Of a stretch of 40,972 bases of DNA, positions 17,132 through 26,325 are shown piece after piece. Position 1 is the first letter of the stretch. Each line of letters begins with the position of its first letter. The notes under the pieces were generated by a model. That model ran no database searches. It worked only from the letters and a program-made list of their open reading frames with translations, and was not told the DNA's origin. This DNA comes from an uncultured Granulosicoccaceae bacterium (GTDB lineage: Bacteria; Pseudomonadota; Gammaproteobacteria; CALCKW01). A program made the translations under genes and the position numbers. The stretch spans positions 1 to 40,972 of the forward strand of contig CALAMQ010000005.1 of the NCBI GenBank assembly GCA_937925815.1, read 5' to 3'.

Positions 17132-18406
17132 ATGCACCGCGTACACTGCAAGCCAGACTTTCTTAAAAGGCTCAGCCGCACTTTGGCGTGCGCTTTTGCT
17201 CTTGTATCCTCTGTGTTGGCGAATGCCGAGACGATCGAGTTAAACGTGTATCTCGATGCGGATCGGCAAGGGCATTTGGCGTCTGCTCTAGCAATTGAGC
17301 TTGGCGTTCGCACGGCGCTTTCAGAAGTTGACTACGAAATTGCCGGTTACCGTTTGAACGTGGTGCCGTTTGATCACCGCGGAAATGTCAAACGTTCAAA
17401 ACTCACCATGCGCAAGTACTTGGCTGATGACAGCGCGCTGGCGATTGTCGGTGGGATGCATTCACCTCCCTACTTGAGGTACCAACACTTCATCAATTGG
17501 CAACGTGTGCTGCTGTTGTTGCCGTGGTCGGCCGCAGGGCCTCTGACCCGTGTTGAGTTCGGTGAGAACTGGGTATTTCGTCTTTCAGTGGATGACACCA
17601 AGGCTGCGGAGCGGTTGGTGGAGTTTGCACAGCGCGCCGGTAGTTGTGATCAACCTGCGTTGGTGCTCTGGGAGTCGGGATGGGGAAGGACCAATGAGAA
17701 GACCCTGTCTCAATCCTTAACTGCTGCTGGATTTTCCGCAGTGCCCACATTTTATTTTCAAGGCAGCCTTCGTCAATCCGATGCCTTCCATCTTGCTGAC
17801 AAATTGGCCGAGGCACAGGTCGATTGTGTGTTCCTCGTCTCGCAAACGACAGAAGGCGCTCAGATAGTGACAGAGTTGGCGCGCTTGCCAAACTCACCCA
17901 TGGTCATCAGCCACTGGGGTATCACAGGTGCTGACTTCCAGGATGTGGTGCCTGCTGAGAAGCGAGATGCGGTTGATCTGCATTTCCTGCAAACCTGCTA
18001 TCCCTTCGATCGCGCAGACACGCCAGAAAATGTTGTTCGTGCATGGAATGGTGCGCGCAACATCGATCCAAGCCTAGACCCCGATATCACCGAGTTGAGG
18101 GCGCCGGCCGGCTTCTTTCACGCATATGATCTAACAAAAATTCTGCTTAAAAGCCTGGCAAAACACCCGGGTATTGTAGACATCAGAGCACTGCGCATTC
18201 TCGTACACGATTCGCTTGAAGCCTTGGATGAGCCAGTTGATGGCTTGATGTCACGTTACGAGAAGCCCTTCAATGTTTTTGATCCAAGCCGAGCTGAAAG
18301 CGTTGATGCCCACGAAGCGCTTGGACTCGATGCGCTGTGTATGGCGCGATGGGATTCCGATGGGTACATTCAAATGATCCCCAACACCGCGGCAGCTCTG
18401 CGCTAG
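17132..18406 (+). CDS. Periplasmic binding protein (type 1 fold, LivK-like)
   Basis: A 424-residue protein with a signal peptide (KRLSRTLACAFALVSSVLANAETI, cleavage likely near residue 32; quoted in part, FALVSSVLANAE being the end). The mature part follows the branched-chain amino-acid/amide binding plan: VYLDADRQG, DSALAIVGGMHSPPYL (the ligand-sensing first-lobe loop), NWVFRLSVDDTKAAERL and VVISHWGITG-like (MVISHWGITG) sequences. No permease or ATPase genes are near; a sensor kinase follows 39 bases later. A sensory role for the bound ligand, as with TorT or LuxP, is therefore more likely than transport. ATG 17132 has GGAGTG upstream and gives a normal signal peptide. The ligand is unknown. 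Confidence 0.82.
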   Translation: MHRVHCKPDFLKRLSRTLACAFALVSSVLANAETIELNVYLDADRQGHLASALAIELGVRTALSEVDYEIAGYRLNVVPFDHRGNVKRSKLTMRKYLADDSALAIVGGMHSPPYLRYQHFINWQRVLLLLPWSAAGPLTRVEFGENWVFRLSVDDTKAAERLVEFAQRAGSCDQPALVLWESGWGRTNEKTLSQSLTAAGFSAVPTFYFQGSLRQSDAFHLADKLAEAQVDCVFLVSQTTEGAQIVTELARLPNSPMVISHWGITGADFQDVVPAEKRDAVDLHFLQTCYPFDRADTPENVVRAWNGARNIDPSLDPDITELRAPAGFFHAYDLTKILLKSLAKHPGIVDIRALRILVHDSLEALDEPVDGLMSRYEKPFNVFDPSRAESVDAHEALGLDALCMARWDSDGYIQMIPNTAAALR

Positions 18407-18445
18407 CGCGAATGACAGCAAATTTGTACATTCGAGGTGGGTAAA

Positions 18446-20563
18446 TTGACTAGATCGACGGACATCACGCGACAACCGGTTACCAAATTCTGGCTTTTTA
18501 TTGTGCTGGGCTTGGTCACGACCTTGGCATTTGGTGTCACGGCGATTTGGCGTTCATCGCAGCAGCCGCTTGACAATGTCAAAGCGGATTTCATCTATAT
18601 GCAAAATCGACTGATTGAGAATTCGATCGGATCGCATTTCAGTCAAATCACTGAGGGATTGAGTTACTTCGCTCAGAGACCGGTAGTGATTTCGGCAATC
18701 CTCGGAGAGTCACGCGACAACATTGGGGTGCGTACGGCACTGGAAGAATTTGATCTGTTGCGCAGTCTCACCCACATTGAAGTCATTGATGTGTTGGGCG
18801 ACCGAATTGGTATGTTCACGCCAGATCCACGGTGGCACGGGGTGTTTTCTGGGTCGGAAATCCTGTCGCTCGCGGATGATCAGCTCGATAGCATCGAGCC
18901 TCTGGTCAACAGCCGGTACCGCTTCGATCAGAACTTTCTTCTGGTGTCGGTGCCCGTTATCCACCGTGGTCTTGTCGAGGGCGCATTGGTTGCGAATTTC
19001 CATATAGATCTCATTGATCGGGAATTTTCCGAGATCGGCCTGCGATCTGCGATTTTGTCAGATGCGTCAGGTGACACTGAGTCGATACTGCCGATGGAAA
19101 ATGTTGTGTCGCGGCGGCTCGATGAAATAGGTCTGACGCTCAATACCAGCTGGGACTACACCAAATTAAACAATGACAGGGCAGCTCTGGTGTGGTCACT
19201 GTCCGGCAGTTTGTTCGTTGCGGTAGCAGTCGCTTTTCTTGCCCTTGGATTTGTCGGCCAAAGTCTCATTGTGCGGCCACAGAAAATGTTGGTTCAGTCT
19301 CAACAAGAACTCCTAAAGAGTGAACAACGGGCCAGTGAGCTCGCAGAGGTTGCTGAATCGGCTAACGACGGTGTGGTGATTACCGATAATACAGGCAAGG
19401 TGCTATGGGTTAATCGGAGTATGGTGGAGCTGACAGGTTACTCAGCGGATGAACTGATCGGTTGCAAGCCTGGCGACATATTGCAAGGACCAGAAAGTTG
19501 TCCTGAGACGCGCAAATCCTTGCATGACGCGGTTGAATCGGCGAGCCCAATTCGCACCGAAATTTTAAATTACACCAAAGATCAAAAACCCTATTGGGTC
19601 GAGATTGCGTTGACACCGGTATTTGACGGTGATTACAAAGTTGTACGGTTTATCGCCATAGAGCGAGATGTTACAGCCCATATTGAGCGCCTTGAGCTTG
19701 AGAAAGAGTTGCAGTCTGCGCGCAAGCTCGAGGCAGTGGGACAACTGGCTGCTGGCATTGCCCACGAGATCAACACGCCTTGCCAATTTGTTGGAGACAA
19801 CCTCAATTTCTTCCATGAAGCACTGGAAGAAATACTGCCTTTTGTGGAGTGGATGCGAAAAGCATGCGATGAATCTGGCGCATCTGAATTGGCTGACAGG
19901 GATCTCGACGTCTTGCGTGCGTCATGGGAAAGTGCGGATATCGGGTTTTTTGTGGAGGAGCTGCCCGCGTCGTTGAGCCAGGCGAAGGACGGCATGGTAC
20001 GGATCTCAGAAATCGTTCGAGCAATGAAAGATCTGTCGCACCCGGGCACTGATAAGCTATCAACGGATCTCAACAGAGTCATTGAAAGCTGTTTAACAGT
20101 GACACGCAGTGAGTGGAAGTACGTCGCGAATCTGGAAATGAGTCTGTTTGATGAATTGCCTGCGGTGTTTGTAAGCCCCGGCGAGATAAACCAAGTTTGT
20201 GTCAATATCCTTGTCAACGCCGCCCACGCCATTTCAGAGCGCTATGAGGGTGAGACATCCCTGCGTGGTTGCATTGAAGTGACGACAAAAGCCACACCAT
20301 CGGCCGTGACAATTGAAATATCTGACAACGGGTGTGGGATGCCGGATCATGTGAAAGCCCGCATATTCGATCCCTTCTTTACCACCAAGGAAGTGGGCAA
20401 GGGAACAGGTCAGGGGCTTGCTATTGCGTACGACATCATCACCAAGCGCCACAATGGCAGCTTGAAAGTGGACAGTGAAGACGGCGTGGGAACTGTTTTT
20501 AAAATTGAACTACCGATTGAGCAAGTAGACGAGTTTGAACAGCCTGAGCAGCGGGCGGCATAA
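18446..20563 (+). CDS. Sensor histidine kinase with PAS domain
   Basis: About 705 residues. A first membrane span near residues 12-33 and a second near 250-275 enclose a periplasmic sensor region of about 215 residues (double-CACHE-like in size). A PAS domain follows (about 305-420; VVITDNTGKVLWVNRSMVEL). The kinase core has the H-box GIAHEINTP with its phosphorylatable His, the N-box NILVNAAHAI, DNGCGM, FDPFFTTK and GTGQGLAIAY. The TTG at 18446 has GAGGTGGG just upstream; a GTG at 18437 is an alternative that adds three residues. No response regulator is adjacent and no receiver domain is attached. Pairing with the preceding binding protein suggests ligand sensing through that protein. Confidence 0.9.
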   Translation: MTRSTDITRQPVTKFWLFIVLGLVTTLAFGVTAIWRSSQQPLDNVKADFIYMQNRLIENSIGSHFSQITEGLSYFAQRPVVISAILGESRDNIGVRTALEEFDLLRSLTHIEVIDVLGDRIGMFTPDPRWHGVFSGSEILSLADDQLDSIEPLVNSRYRFDQNFLLVSVPVIHRGLVEGALVANFHIDLIDREFSEIGLRSAILSDASGDTESILPMENVVSRRLDEIGLTLNTSWDYTKLNNDRAALVWSLSGSLFVAVAVAFLALGFVGQSLIVRPQKMLVQSQQELLKSEQRASELAEVAESANDGVVITDNTGKVLWVNRSMVELTGYSADELIGCKPGDILQGPESCPETRKSLHDAVESASPIRTEILNYTKDQKPYWVEIALTPVFDGDYKVVRFIAIERDVTAHIERLELEKELQSARKLEAVGQLAAGIAHEINTPCQFVGDNLNFFHEALEEILPFVEWMRKACDESGASELADRDLDVLRASWESADIGFFVEELPASLSQAKDGMVRISEIVRAMKDLSHPGTDKLSTDLNRVIESCLTVTRSEWKYVANLEMSLFDELPAVFVSPGEINQVCVNILVNAAHAISERYEGETSLRGCIEVTTKATPSAVTIEISDNGCGMPDHVKARIFDPFFTTKEVGKGTGQGLAIAYDIITKRHNGSLKVDSEDGVGTVFKIELPIEQVDEFEQPEQRAA

Positions 20564-20582
20564 CACCCGCTGCTCTATTTTT
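20546..20582 (+). terminator. Rho-independent terminator overlapping the kinase stop codon
   Basis: GAGCAGCGGG (20546-20555) pairs perfectly with CCCGCTGCTC (20566-20575) and is followed by TATTTTTA. The ten-base loop contains the TAA stop of the kinase, so the 5' arm is coding sequence. It separates the kinase from the converging aldehyde dehydrogenase. Confidence 0.9.
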
Positions 20583-20594
20583 ACGAGCGGTCAG

Positions 20595-22025
20595 TTAAAT
20601 ACCTGTGACAGCTTTGACTTCCAGAAAGTCCTCAAGTCCCCAGACTCCACCTTCACGGCCATTGCCCGACTGTTTGTATCCGCCAAATGGCGAGCGCGCA
20701 CCGAGTGAAACACCATTGACCTCGACCATGCCAGAACGAAGTTGACGCGCAACGCGTCCAGCACGTGTTTGGTCGCTGGTCTGGAGGTAGTTAGTCAAAC
20801 CGTAAGCGGTATCGTTGGCGATGGCGACGGCTTCTTCTTCGCTATCAAACGGAATGATGGAAAGCACTGGGCCAAAAATCTCTTCGCGTGCAATGTTCAT
20901 GTCATTGTTCACGTCGGCAAAGACGGTTGGCTGTACGTAGTAACCTTTTTCCATGCCTTCTGGGCGTCCGACACCGCCAGCAACCAAGCGAGCGCCCTCG
21001 TCAATGCCCTTTTGGATCATCGTTTGTATTTTGTTGTATTGCAGCTCTGATACGACTGGCCCGATGTGTTGGCCTTCACTGGCCGCATTCTCGACAGCCG
21101 TTTTGTTGGCTGTCTCTGATGCAATTTGCACAGCTTGATCGTAAATGCTGCGCTCAACCAACATGCGTGTGGGTGCGTTGCAAGATTGACCACTGTTGTT
21201 AAAGCAACGGCGTGCTCCGCGAACGATTGCTTTCTCGTCGGCGTCTGCAAAAATCAGATTGGCACCTTTGCCACCGAGTTCGAGGCTTACGCGTTTGACG
21301 CTGTCGGCTGCGTTGCGTGTGATTGCCGTTCCAGCTCGTGTCGAGCCAGTAAAGGAAATCATATCGACTTCTGGATGACCTGACAGTTGCGAGCCAACCC
21401 CAGTGCCGTCACCGTTAACTAAGTTGAATACGCCCGCTGGGAATCCTGCCTCGTGCATGTACTCTGCGAACAGCAACGATGAAAGGGGCGCTATTTCTGA
21501 TGGTTTTAGCACCATGGTGCAACCCGCCCCGATAGCCGGTGCGACTTTCAATGTCACTTGGTTCATGGGCCAGTTCCAGGGTGTAATCAAGCCACACACG
21601 CCAATCGGTTCCATGATGATGCGATTGTCTGGAGCGTGGTCACCAAGCGGACGCTCAAATTCGAAGTCTTCGAGAACCTTAATGAAGTTGCGAATGTGGA
21701 ATGTGCCGGTGCCAGCTTGTGATTGGCGCGCCATGCTGATTGGCGCACCCATCTCCATTGAAATGGCCTGCGCCATTTCCTCACTGCGTGAATCGTAGAT
21801 GTCGGCGAGTTTGGTCAGCATCGCAATACGCTGCGATTTGGGTGTTGCTGCCCAGCTTGGGAAAGCATCTCGCGCGGCCTTGACAGCCGCGTCTGTGTCG
21901 GCTTGATCGCCCAATGAGATCACGGCACAAACTGATTCATCGGACGGATTGATGACATCGAGATCGCGTGCGATGGCGGGCGAGACCCATTCGCCGTTGA
22001 TGTAGAACTGACGTTTTTCGATCAT
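20595..22025 (-). CDS. NAD(P)+-dependent aldehyde dehydrogenase
   Basis: A complete 476-residue member of the ALDH superfamily that oxidises an aldehyde to a carboxylic acid. Conserved points are Asn151 in ITPWNWP, Lys174 in LKPSE, the FTGST loop (225-229), the general base Glu249 in LELGGK and the nucleophile Cys282 in NSGQSC. The C-terminal EEIFGPVL and SPFGGYKQSGNGREGG are standard. The natural substrate cannot be read from sequence. It lies downstream of the Gfo/Idh gene on the same strand, separated by 378 bases, so it may belong to the sugar block or stand alone. Sulfoacetaldehyde or sulfolactaldehyde are only speculative substrates given the nearby sulfonate genes. Confidence 0.93.
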   Translation of the reverse strand: MIEKRQFYINGEWVSPAIARDLDVINPSDESVCAVISLGDQADTDAAVKAARDAFPSWAATPKSQRIAMLTKLADIYDSRSEEMAQAISMEMGAPISMARQSQAGTGTFHIRNFIKVLEDFEFERPLGDHAPDNRIIMEPIGVCGLITPWNWPMNQVTLKVAPAIGAGCTMVLKPSEIAPLSSLLFAEYMHEAGFPAGVFNLVNGDGTGVGSQLSGHPEVDMISFTGSTRAGTAITRNAADSVKRVSLELGGKGANLIFADADEKAIVRGARRCFNNSGQSCNAPTRMLVERSIYDQAVQIASETANKTAVENAASEGQHIGPVVSELQYNKIQTMIQKGIDEGARLVAGGVGRPEGMEKGYYVQPTVFADVNNDMNIAREEIFGPVLSIIPFDSEEEAVAIANDTAYGLTNYLQTSDQTRAGRVARQLRSGMVEVNGVSLGARSPFGGYKQSGNGREGGVWGLEDFLEVKAVTGI

Positions 22026-22403
22026 GGAATTCTCTTCGTCTTGGTGTTGTGAGAGTGTTCGGGGAATGGGTTCGGGGCCGGGCAGCCTTTGCGCCTGCCG
22101 GTGCGGCGATTATCGCGCTCGGGGAAGGCGACTTGCAATGCGTATTGGCATTAAGTGGCGCGACTCTGATGATCAGCGCCGTAGGCTATTGCTCCGAGTG
22201 TGCCAATAAGAGTCGCTGAGGCGGCGCTGCCCTTTGGCCCGGCGGCCAGCTTGAAACCTAACGCCTGTAAACGGAGAGGTTTGGATTGTTGCCATCAGTG
22301 CTGGTGGTCAAACACAAGCCTAGGCCCTCGCATGGCCCGAGGTCTACTGAAGATTGATGCAGCCGTTAGCGGCGTGCGCTGACAGGATGGAGTCGCGTTT
22401 GCG
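22026..22403. other. Intergenic stretch without recognised gene
   Basis: These 378 bases separate the aldehyde dehydrogenase from the Gfo/Idh gene on the same strand. The short open frames here are not protein-like to my eye. I see no clear terminator or promoter; the region should contain the leader of the dehydrogenase gene. Confidence 0.5.
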
Positions 22404-23546
22404 CTACTTCACAGCCAGCAATTCCATGGCCTCTGCCGCAGTGAGCGCTTTGGGTCGTTCGCATTTCGAACTGAGCGAGACTGCCGAGCCGGTAGAGCCT
22501 GATTCAATGATTGACACCATGATGTCGATTGCATGCAACGCCATTTCGCCAGAACAGCGGTGCGGTCGGTTGGTTTTTATAGCGCAGGCCATGTCTGCCA
22601 GTCCAATGGTGCGGTAGTTGGCCACGGGGTTGCCATCGTCGTCGAGTTCGTTGAGCGTCGACAGTGGGTGGTCGTAGGGTGGCAATGTACTCAAAGGGCT
22701 TTCACCGTTGGATACCGATACCTCACCGCCAAAAAAATTCGGGTCTGGCACGTAGAGTGTGCCTGTGTCGCCATAGAGCTGCATGTGGCTGTGGGTGTGG
22801 TGTTGAACATCCCAGCTTGTGCCCAGTGTCACGATGGCGCCAGAAGTGAATTCAAGTAGGGCGTGCAGGGTGGTTGGTGTTTCGACAGGAATCTGCTCGC
22901 CGGCGCGCGGCTCGGACGTAATGGTACGGTGCGGCTTTGCGCTGTTACTCATTGCCATGACCCGCTCTACGGACCCCAAGAGTTGGATCATATTGGTCAC
23001 ATAGTACGGGCCGATATCCAACATTGGCCCCGCGCCGTCACGAAAGAAGAAGTCGGGGTTGGGGTGCCAGTGCTCCATTCCTTGACCCATCACGTGCGCA
23101 GTTCCACTTGTGATACGCCCGACTGTGTTGGTATCGACTAAGTGACGTGCGTGCTGATGCGCGCCGCCTAAAAAAGTGTCTGGCGCTGATCCAATTCGCA
23201 GCCCACGTTCTCTTGCCAGTGTTAGCAGTGTGCGGCCTTCGCTGAGAGATAGCACGAACGGCTTCTCTGAATACACGTGTTTGCCGGCATTCAGTACGGA
23301 CATAGAGACGCTAAAATGTGCCTCGGGGATGGTGAGGTTGACGACGATATCGATGTCTTTCGATGCGAGCATCTCGTCAACACCCATTGCACGCACGCCA
23401 AATTCTTGTGACCTTGCCGCGGCAGCGTCAGCATTGAGGTCCGCACAGGCGATCACTTCGATGTCGCGAAATTGTGCAGACAGGCGCAAATAGGCTTTAG
23501 AAATGTTGCCGCAACCAATGACACCAACGTTTAATACTTTGCTCAT
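22404..23546 (-). CDS. Gfo/Idh/MocA-family NAD(P)-dependent oxidoreductase
   Basis: A 380-residue sugar or cyclitol dehydrogenase-type protein. The N-terminal Rossmann fold has GVIGCGNISKAY (about 8-19), the second nucleotide-binding part CADLNADAAAA, and the family EKP motif as YSEKPF (about 93-98), whose Lys is usual in catalysis. The C-terminal domain contains MLDIGPYYVTNMIQLLG, the active-site region in which the common final His of the DxxxH motif is Tyr here. It starts four bases after the isomerase-like gene ends, in an operon with a sugar-type ABC importer, so it probably oxidises or epimerises the imported compound. The exact substrate is unknown. Confidence 0.88.
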   Translation of the reverse strand: MSKVLNVGVIGCGNISKAYLRLSAQFRDIEVIACADLNADAAAARSQEFGVRAMGVDEMLASKDIDIVVNLTIPEAHFSVSMSVLNAGKHVYSEKPFVLSLSEGRTLLTLARERGLRIGSAPDTFLGGAHQHARHLVDTNTVGRITSGTAHVMGQGMEHWHPNPDFFFRDGAGPMLDIGPYYVTNMIQLLGSVERVMAMSNSAKPHRTITSEPRAGEQIPVETPTTLHALLEFTSGAIVTLGTSWDVQHHTHSHMQLYGDTGTLYVPDPNFFGGEVSVSNGESPLSTLPPYDHPLSTLNELDDDGNPVANYRTIGLADMACAIKTNRPHRCSGEMALHAIDIMVSIIESGSTGSAVSLSSKCERPKALTAAEAMELLAVK

Positions 23547-23549
23547 GGC

Positions 23550-24305
23550 TTAACCCTCAAGGCATTGCCGTGCGGCGTGAAAGGATTGGGTGGCAAAACG
23601 CACATGGTCTGTGGGGTTGTCGTGTTCCATGATGAAATGTTGAACCTTCGCTGCCCGTGCAGCGGCGAACAACGATGGCCAATCCATTACCCCAGTGCCA
23701 ACATCCGCCCATCCATCCTCGTCGGCGCATTCGCCAGCGGGTGCAATGTCCTTGACGTGAATGGCAGGGATGCGTCCAGCGTATTGATTCAGCCACGTCT
23801 TGGGATCGACGTCAGCACGTTGAATCCACGCGAGATCAGCCTCCCAGGCGATTTCGGGCGCAGCATCTAGCAATTCTGTCATGGGCATAGAGCCATCGTC
23901 ACAGGCGATAAATTCGAAGTCGTGATTGTGCCAGCCAATGACAATGCCTCTTGGTTTGTAGTCTGCATGAAGTGACGCTAACCGTTGGCCGAGTTGCCGC
24001 CAACCTGATCGGTTGTTTGGGCGGTCGTTGGGATCAAGGTATGGGGCGAACAAATGCGTAATACCAAGCTGCTTTGCAAGCTCAATGGTGCCGGCAGCAT
24101 CGGCCTCAAGCGTGCTGAGTGCGATGTGTGCAGTCGGCATGCGCAGGTTGTTCTTGGTCAGTGCAGTGGCCAAGGCATCTGGGTCGCTTAATGCGAGGTC
24201 GTTTCCCTCAACCTCGGTGTAACCCAGTGACGCCAGCATGTCCACCGTGTCGCCGATGGGTGGGAAGTTTCGAGAAGAGTAGAGTTGATAGGACAGTGCT
24301 TGCAT
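23550..24305 (-). CDS. Sugar isomerase/epimerase-like protein (xylose isomerase-type TIM barrel)
   Basis: A 251-residue single-domain TIM-barrel protein of the AP endonuclease 2/xylose-isomerase-like family. Metal-site motifs are visible: GWHNHDFEF (about 131-139), a Glu in IAWEADLAW, AIHVKDIAP, and IMEHDNP near the C-terminus. Members include inosose dehydratases, tagatose epimerases and 3-keto-sugar processing enzymes. The companion Gfo/Idh oxidoreductase suggests an oxidation-isomerisation pathway for a sugar or cyclitol. The ATG at 24305 is well placed and the gene ends three bases before the Gfo/Idh start. Specific reaction unknown. Confidence 0.85.
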   Translation of the reverse strand: MQALSYQLYSSRNFPPIGDTVDMLASLGYTEVEGNDLALSDPDALATALTKNNLRMPTAHIALSTLEADAAGTIELAKQLGITHLFAPYLDPNDRPNNRSGWRQLGQRLASLHADYKPRGIVIGWHNHDFEFIACDDGSMPMTELLDAAPEIAWEADLAWIQRADVDPKTWLNQYAGRIPAIHVKDIAPAGECADEDGWADVGTGVMDWPSLFAAARAAKVQHFIMEHDNPTDHVRFATQSFHAARQCLEG

Positions 24306-24331
24306 TTTTATGAAATTTCGATTTGGTTCGT

Positions 24332-25420
24332 TCAGAGGCGCAGGTTGGTGTCGTTGGCAAAGAGCGATGTATTGGCTGGGTCAAAATAGACTGACAACGC
24401 GTCGCCGGGCTGCACGTCAGACTGCCCGTTGAGCCGAACGCGAAGTGTGTTGCCAAACACTGTAGCCCAGATCAATGTGTCAGACCCCATGGGTTCGACC
24501 AGATCAACAAAAATCCTGCAGTTGAACACACCGGGAACACGGCTTTCACCGACGTGTATATGCTCGGGTCTCACACCGAGTGTCACGGAAGTGGTGCGGA
24601 CCTTGTGACTGAAGACATAGCGTGACAGGTCAACGGTGATGCCTCTAGTCTGAAAAGTGAGCTGGTTTGCTTGGTTGTCGATTACACCCCCGATCATATT
24701 GATGCTGGGCGAGCCGATGAACTCTGCGACGTACCGGTTTACAGGAACGTTGTACACCGTTATAGGGCTGTCGAGTTGTTGGATAATGCCGTCCCGCATA
24801 ACCGCTATTCGGTCTGCTAGGGTCATGGCTTCAATTTGGTCGTGCGTGACGTAGACCATTGTGGTTTTCTCTAAACGCTTGTGCAAGCGATTGAGTTCCA
24901 CCCGCAATTCAGCCCGAAGTTTTGCGTCGAGATTTGACAAGGGTTCATCCAGCAGGAACACGTTGACATCGCGTACTAATGCGCGGCCAATGGCGACGCG
25001 CTGGCGCTGTCCACCCGACAGTTGAGAGGGCTTTCGCAGCAATAATTTTTCAATTCGCAGAATCTTTGATGCGCGGCGTACACGAGCGTTAATGTCAGAC
25101 TTTGACAGGCGTGCATTGCGCAAACTGAAAGAGAGATTTTTTTCTACCGTCATGCTTGGGTAGAGCGCAAAGCTCTGGAAGACCATGCCGACGCCTCGGT
25201 CTTTGGGTTCTGACCAAGTGACGTTTTGCTCGTTGATGAAAATTTGTCCGTCTTCGAAGTCAACCAGCCCGGCAATACAATTTAGCAGTGTTGACTTACC
25301 ACAGCCAGACGCGCCTAGGAGCACAAGAAATTCACCGGCTTTGATGTCGAGATTCAAGCTTTCGAGAATACTCTCTGCACCGAATCTGACGGTGAGATCG
25401 CGGACTGAGACGCTCGCCAT
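24332..25420 (-). CDS. Sugar ABC transporter ATP-binding protein (MalK/UgpC family)
   Basis: A 362-residue ATPase of a CUT1-type importer. Walker A is GASGCGKST (about 36-44), the Q-loop sits in VFQSFALYP, the signature motif is LSGGQRQRVA, Walker B is VFLLDEPLSNLD and the H-loop is VTHDQIEA. The C-terminal regulatory domain, about residues 240-362, contains GVRPEHI and an OB-fold TOBE part. It energises import together with the two permeases upstream. The stop of the preceding permease is two bases away. ATPases of this type can be shared among several importers. Confidence 0.95.
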   Translation of the reverse strand: MASVSVRDLTVRFGAESILESLNLDIKAGEFLVLLGASGCGKSTLLNCIAGLVDFEDGQIFINEQNVTWSEPKDRGVGMVFQSFALYPSMTVEKNLSFSLRNARLSKSDINARVRRASKILRIEKLLLRKPSQLSGGQRQRVAIGRALVRDVNVFLLDEPLSNLDAKLRAELRVELNRLHKRLEKTTMVYVTHDQIEAMTLADRIAVMRDGIIQQLDSPITVYNVPVNRYVAEFIGSPSINMIGGVIDNQANQLTFQTRGITVDLSRYVFSHKVRTTSVTLGVRPEHIHVGESRVPGVFNCRIFVDLVEPMGSDTLIWATVFGNTLRVRLNGQSDVQPGDALSVYFDPANTSLFANDTNLRL

Positions 25421-25422
25421 AA

Positions 25423-26325
25423 CTAGCCTTTGATCGAAGCTGAGGTCAGGCCGCGCACAAAGAGCTTACCTGACAGGAAATAGACGGTCAGTGGCAATAG
25501 GCCTGAAATCAGGGTGGCGGCCATGTTGACGTTGTACTCCTTTACACCTTGAACAGCATTGACAATGTTGTTCAGCTGCACCGTCATTGGATAGTCAGCG
25601 GGTTCGGTATAGACCACTCCAAATAAGAAATCATTCCATATGCCTGTGACTTGCAAGATGGTGGCGACCACGAAAACTGGAACAGCCATTGGCAGCATGA
25701 TGTGAAAATAGATTCCCCAAAACCCAGCACCGTCGACCCGTGCAGCGTTGTGCAGTTCTTGGGGAATAGATGCGAAGAAATTTCGAAATATTAAAGTCAA
25801 TATGGGCATGCCAAAGACCGTGTGGACCAGCACCAATCCCCAGAGTGAGCCCATCAGGCCAATTTCTCTCAAGATGATAACGACTGGGTAGAGCATTGTT
25901 TGGTACGGGATGAAGGCACCGATGATGAGCACTGTGAAAATCAGCTCCGAACCTTTAAAACGCCACTTTGACAAGGCGTATCCGTTAACACTTGCTATAA
26001 AAATCGACAGGATGGTTGACGGTATGAGTATCCTTACCGAATTCCCAAAGCCGCGCGACAAGCCATCACAGTTTAGGCCAGTGCACACTTGTGACCACGC
26101 CTTTACCCAGGGCTGAAAGGTGATTTCAAGTGGCGGTGCTAATAGATGGCCCCATCGAATTTCTGGCATGCCTTTAAGCGAAGTGACAATCATCACGTAG
26201 AGTGGCAACAGGTAGTAGATTGAGACGATTGTCAGCGTGCCATAAACCAGGATATTCCGTCTGGTGAGTGCTCTGTGGGGTTTTGTCCCGCGTGGGCCGT
26301 CGTCAAGGGAATTTGATTTATCCAC
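25423..26325 (-). CDS. Sugar ABC transporter permease (MalG family)
   Basis: A 300-residue inner-membrane protein with six predicted spans. The EAA loop that contacts the ATPase reads ELHNAARVDGAGFWGIYF. The C-terminal tail KLFVRGLTSASIKG has the conserved GLTxGAVKG-like ending of MalG proteins. The N-terminal 20 residues are hydrophilic, before NILVYGTLTIVSIYYLLPLY. Its start overlaps the end of the upstream permease frame by eight bases. This copy is intact, unlike its partner. Confidence 0.93.
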   Translation of the reverse strand: MDKSNSLDDGPRGTKPHRALTRRNILVYGTLTIVSIYYLLPLYVMIVTSLKGMPEIRWGHLLAPPLEITFQPWVKAWSQVCTGLNCDGLSRGFGNSVRILIPSTILSIFIASVNGYALSKWRFKGSELIFTVLIIGAFIPYQTMLYPVVIILREIGLMGSLWGLVLVHTVFGMPILTLIFRNFFASIPQELHNAARVDGAGFWGIYFHIMLPMAVPVFVVATILQVTGIWNDFLFGVVYTEPADYPMTVQLNNIVNAVQGVKEYNVNMAATLISGLLPLTVYFLSGKLFVRGLTSASIKG

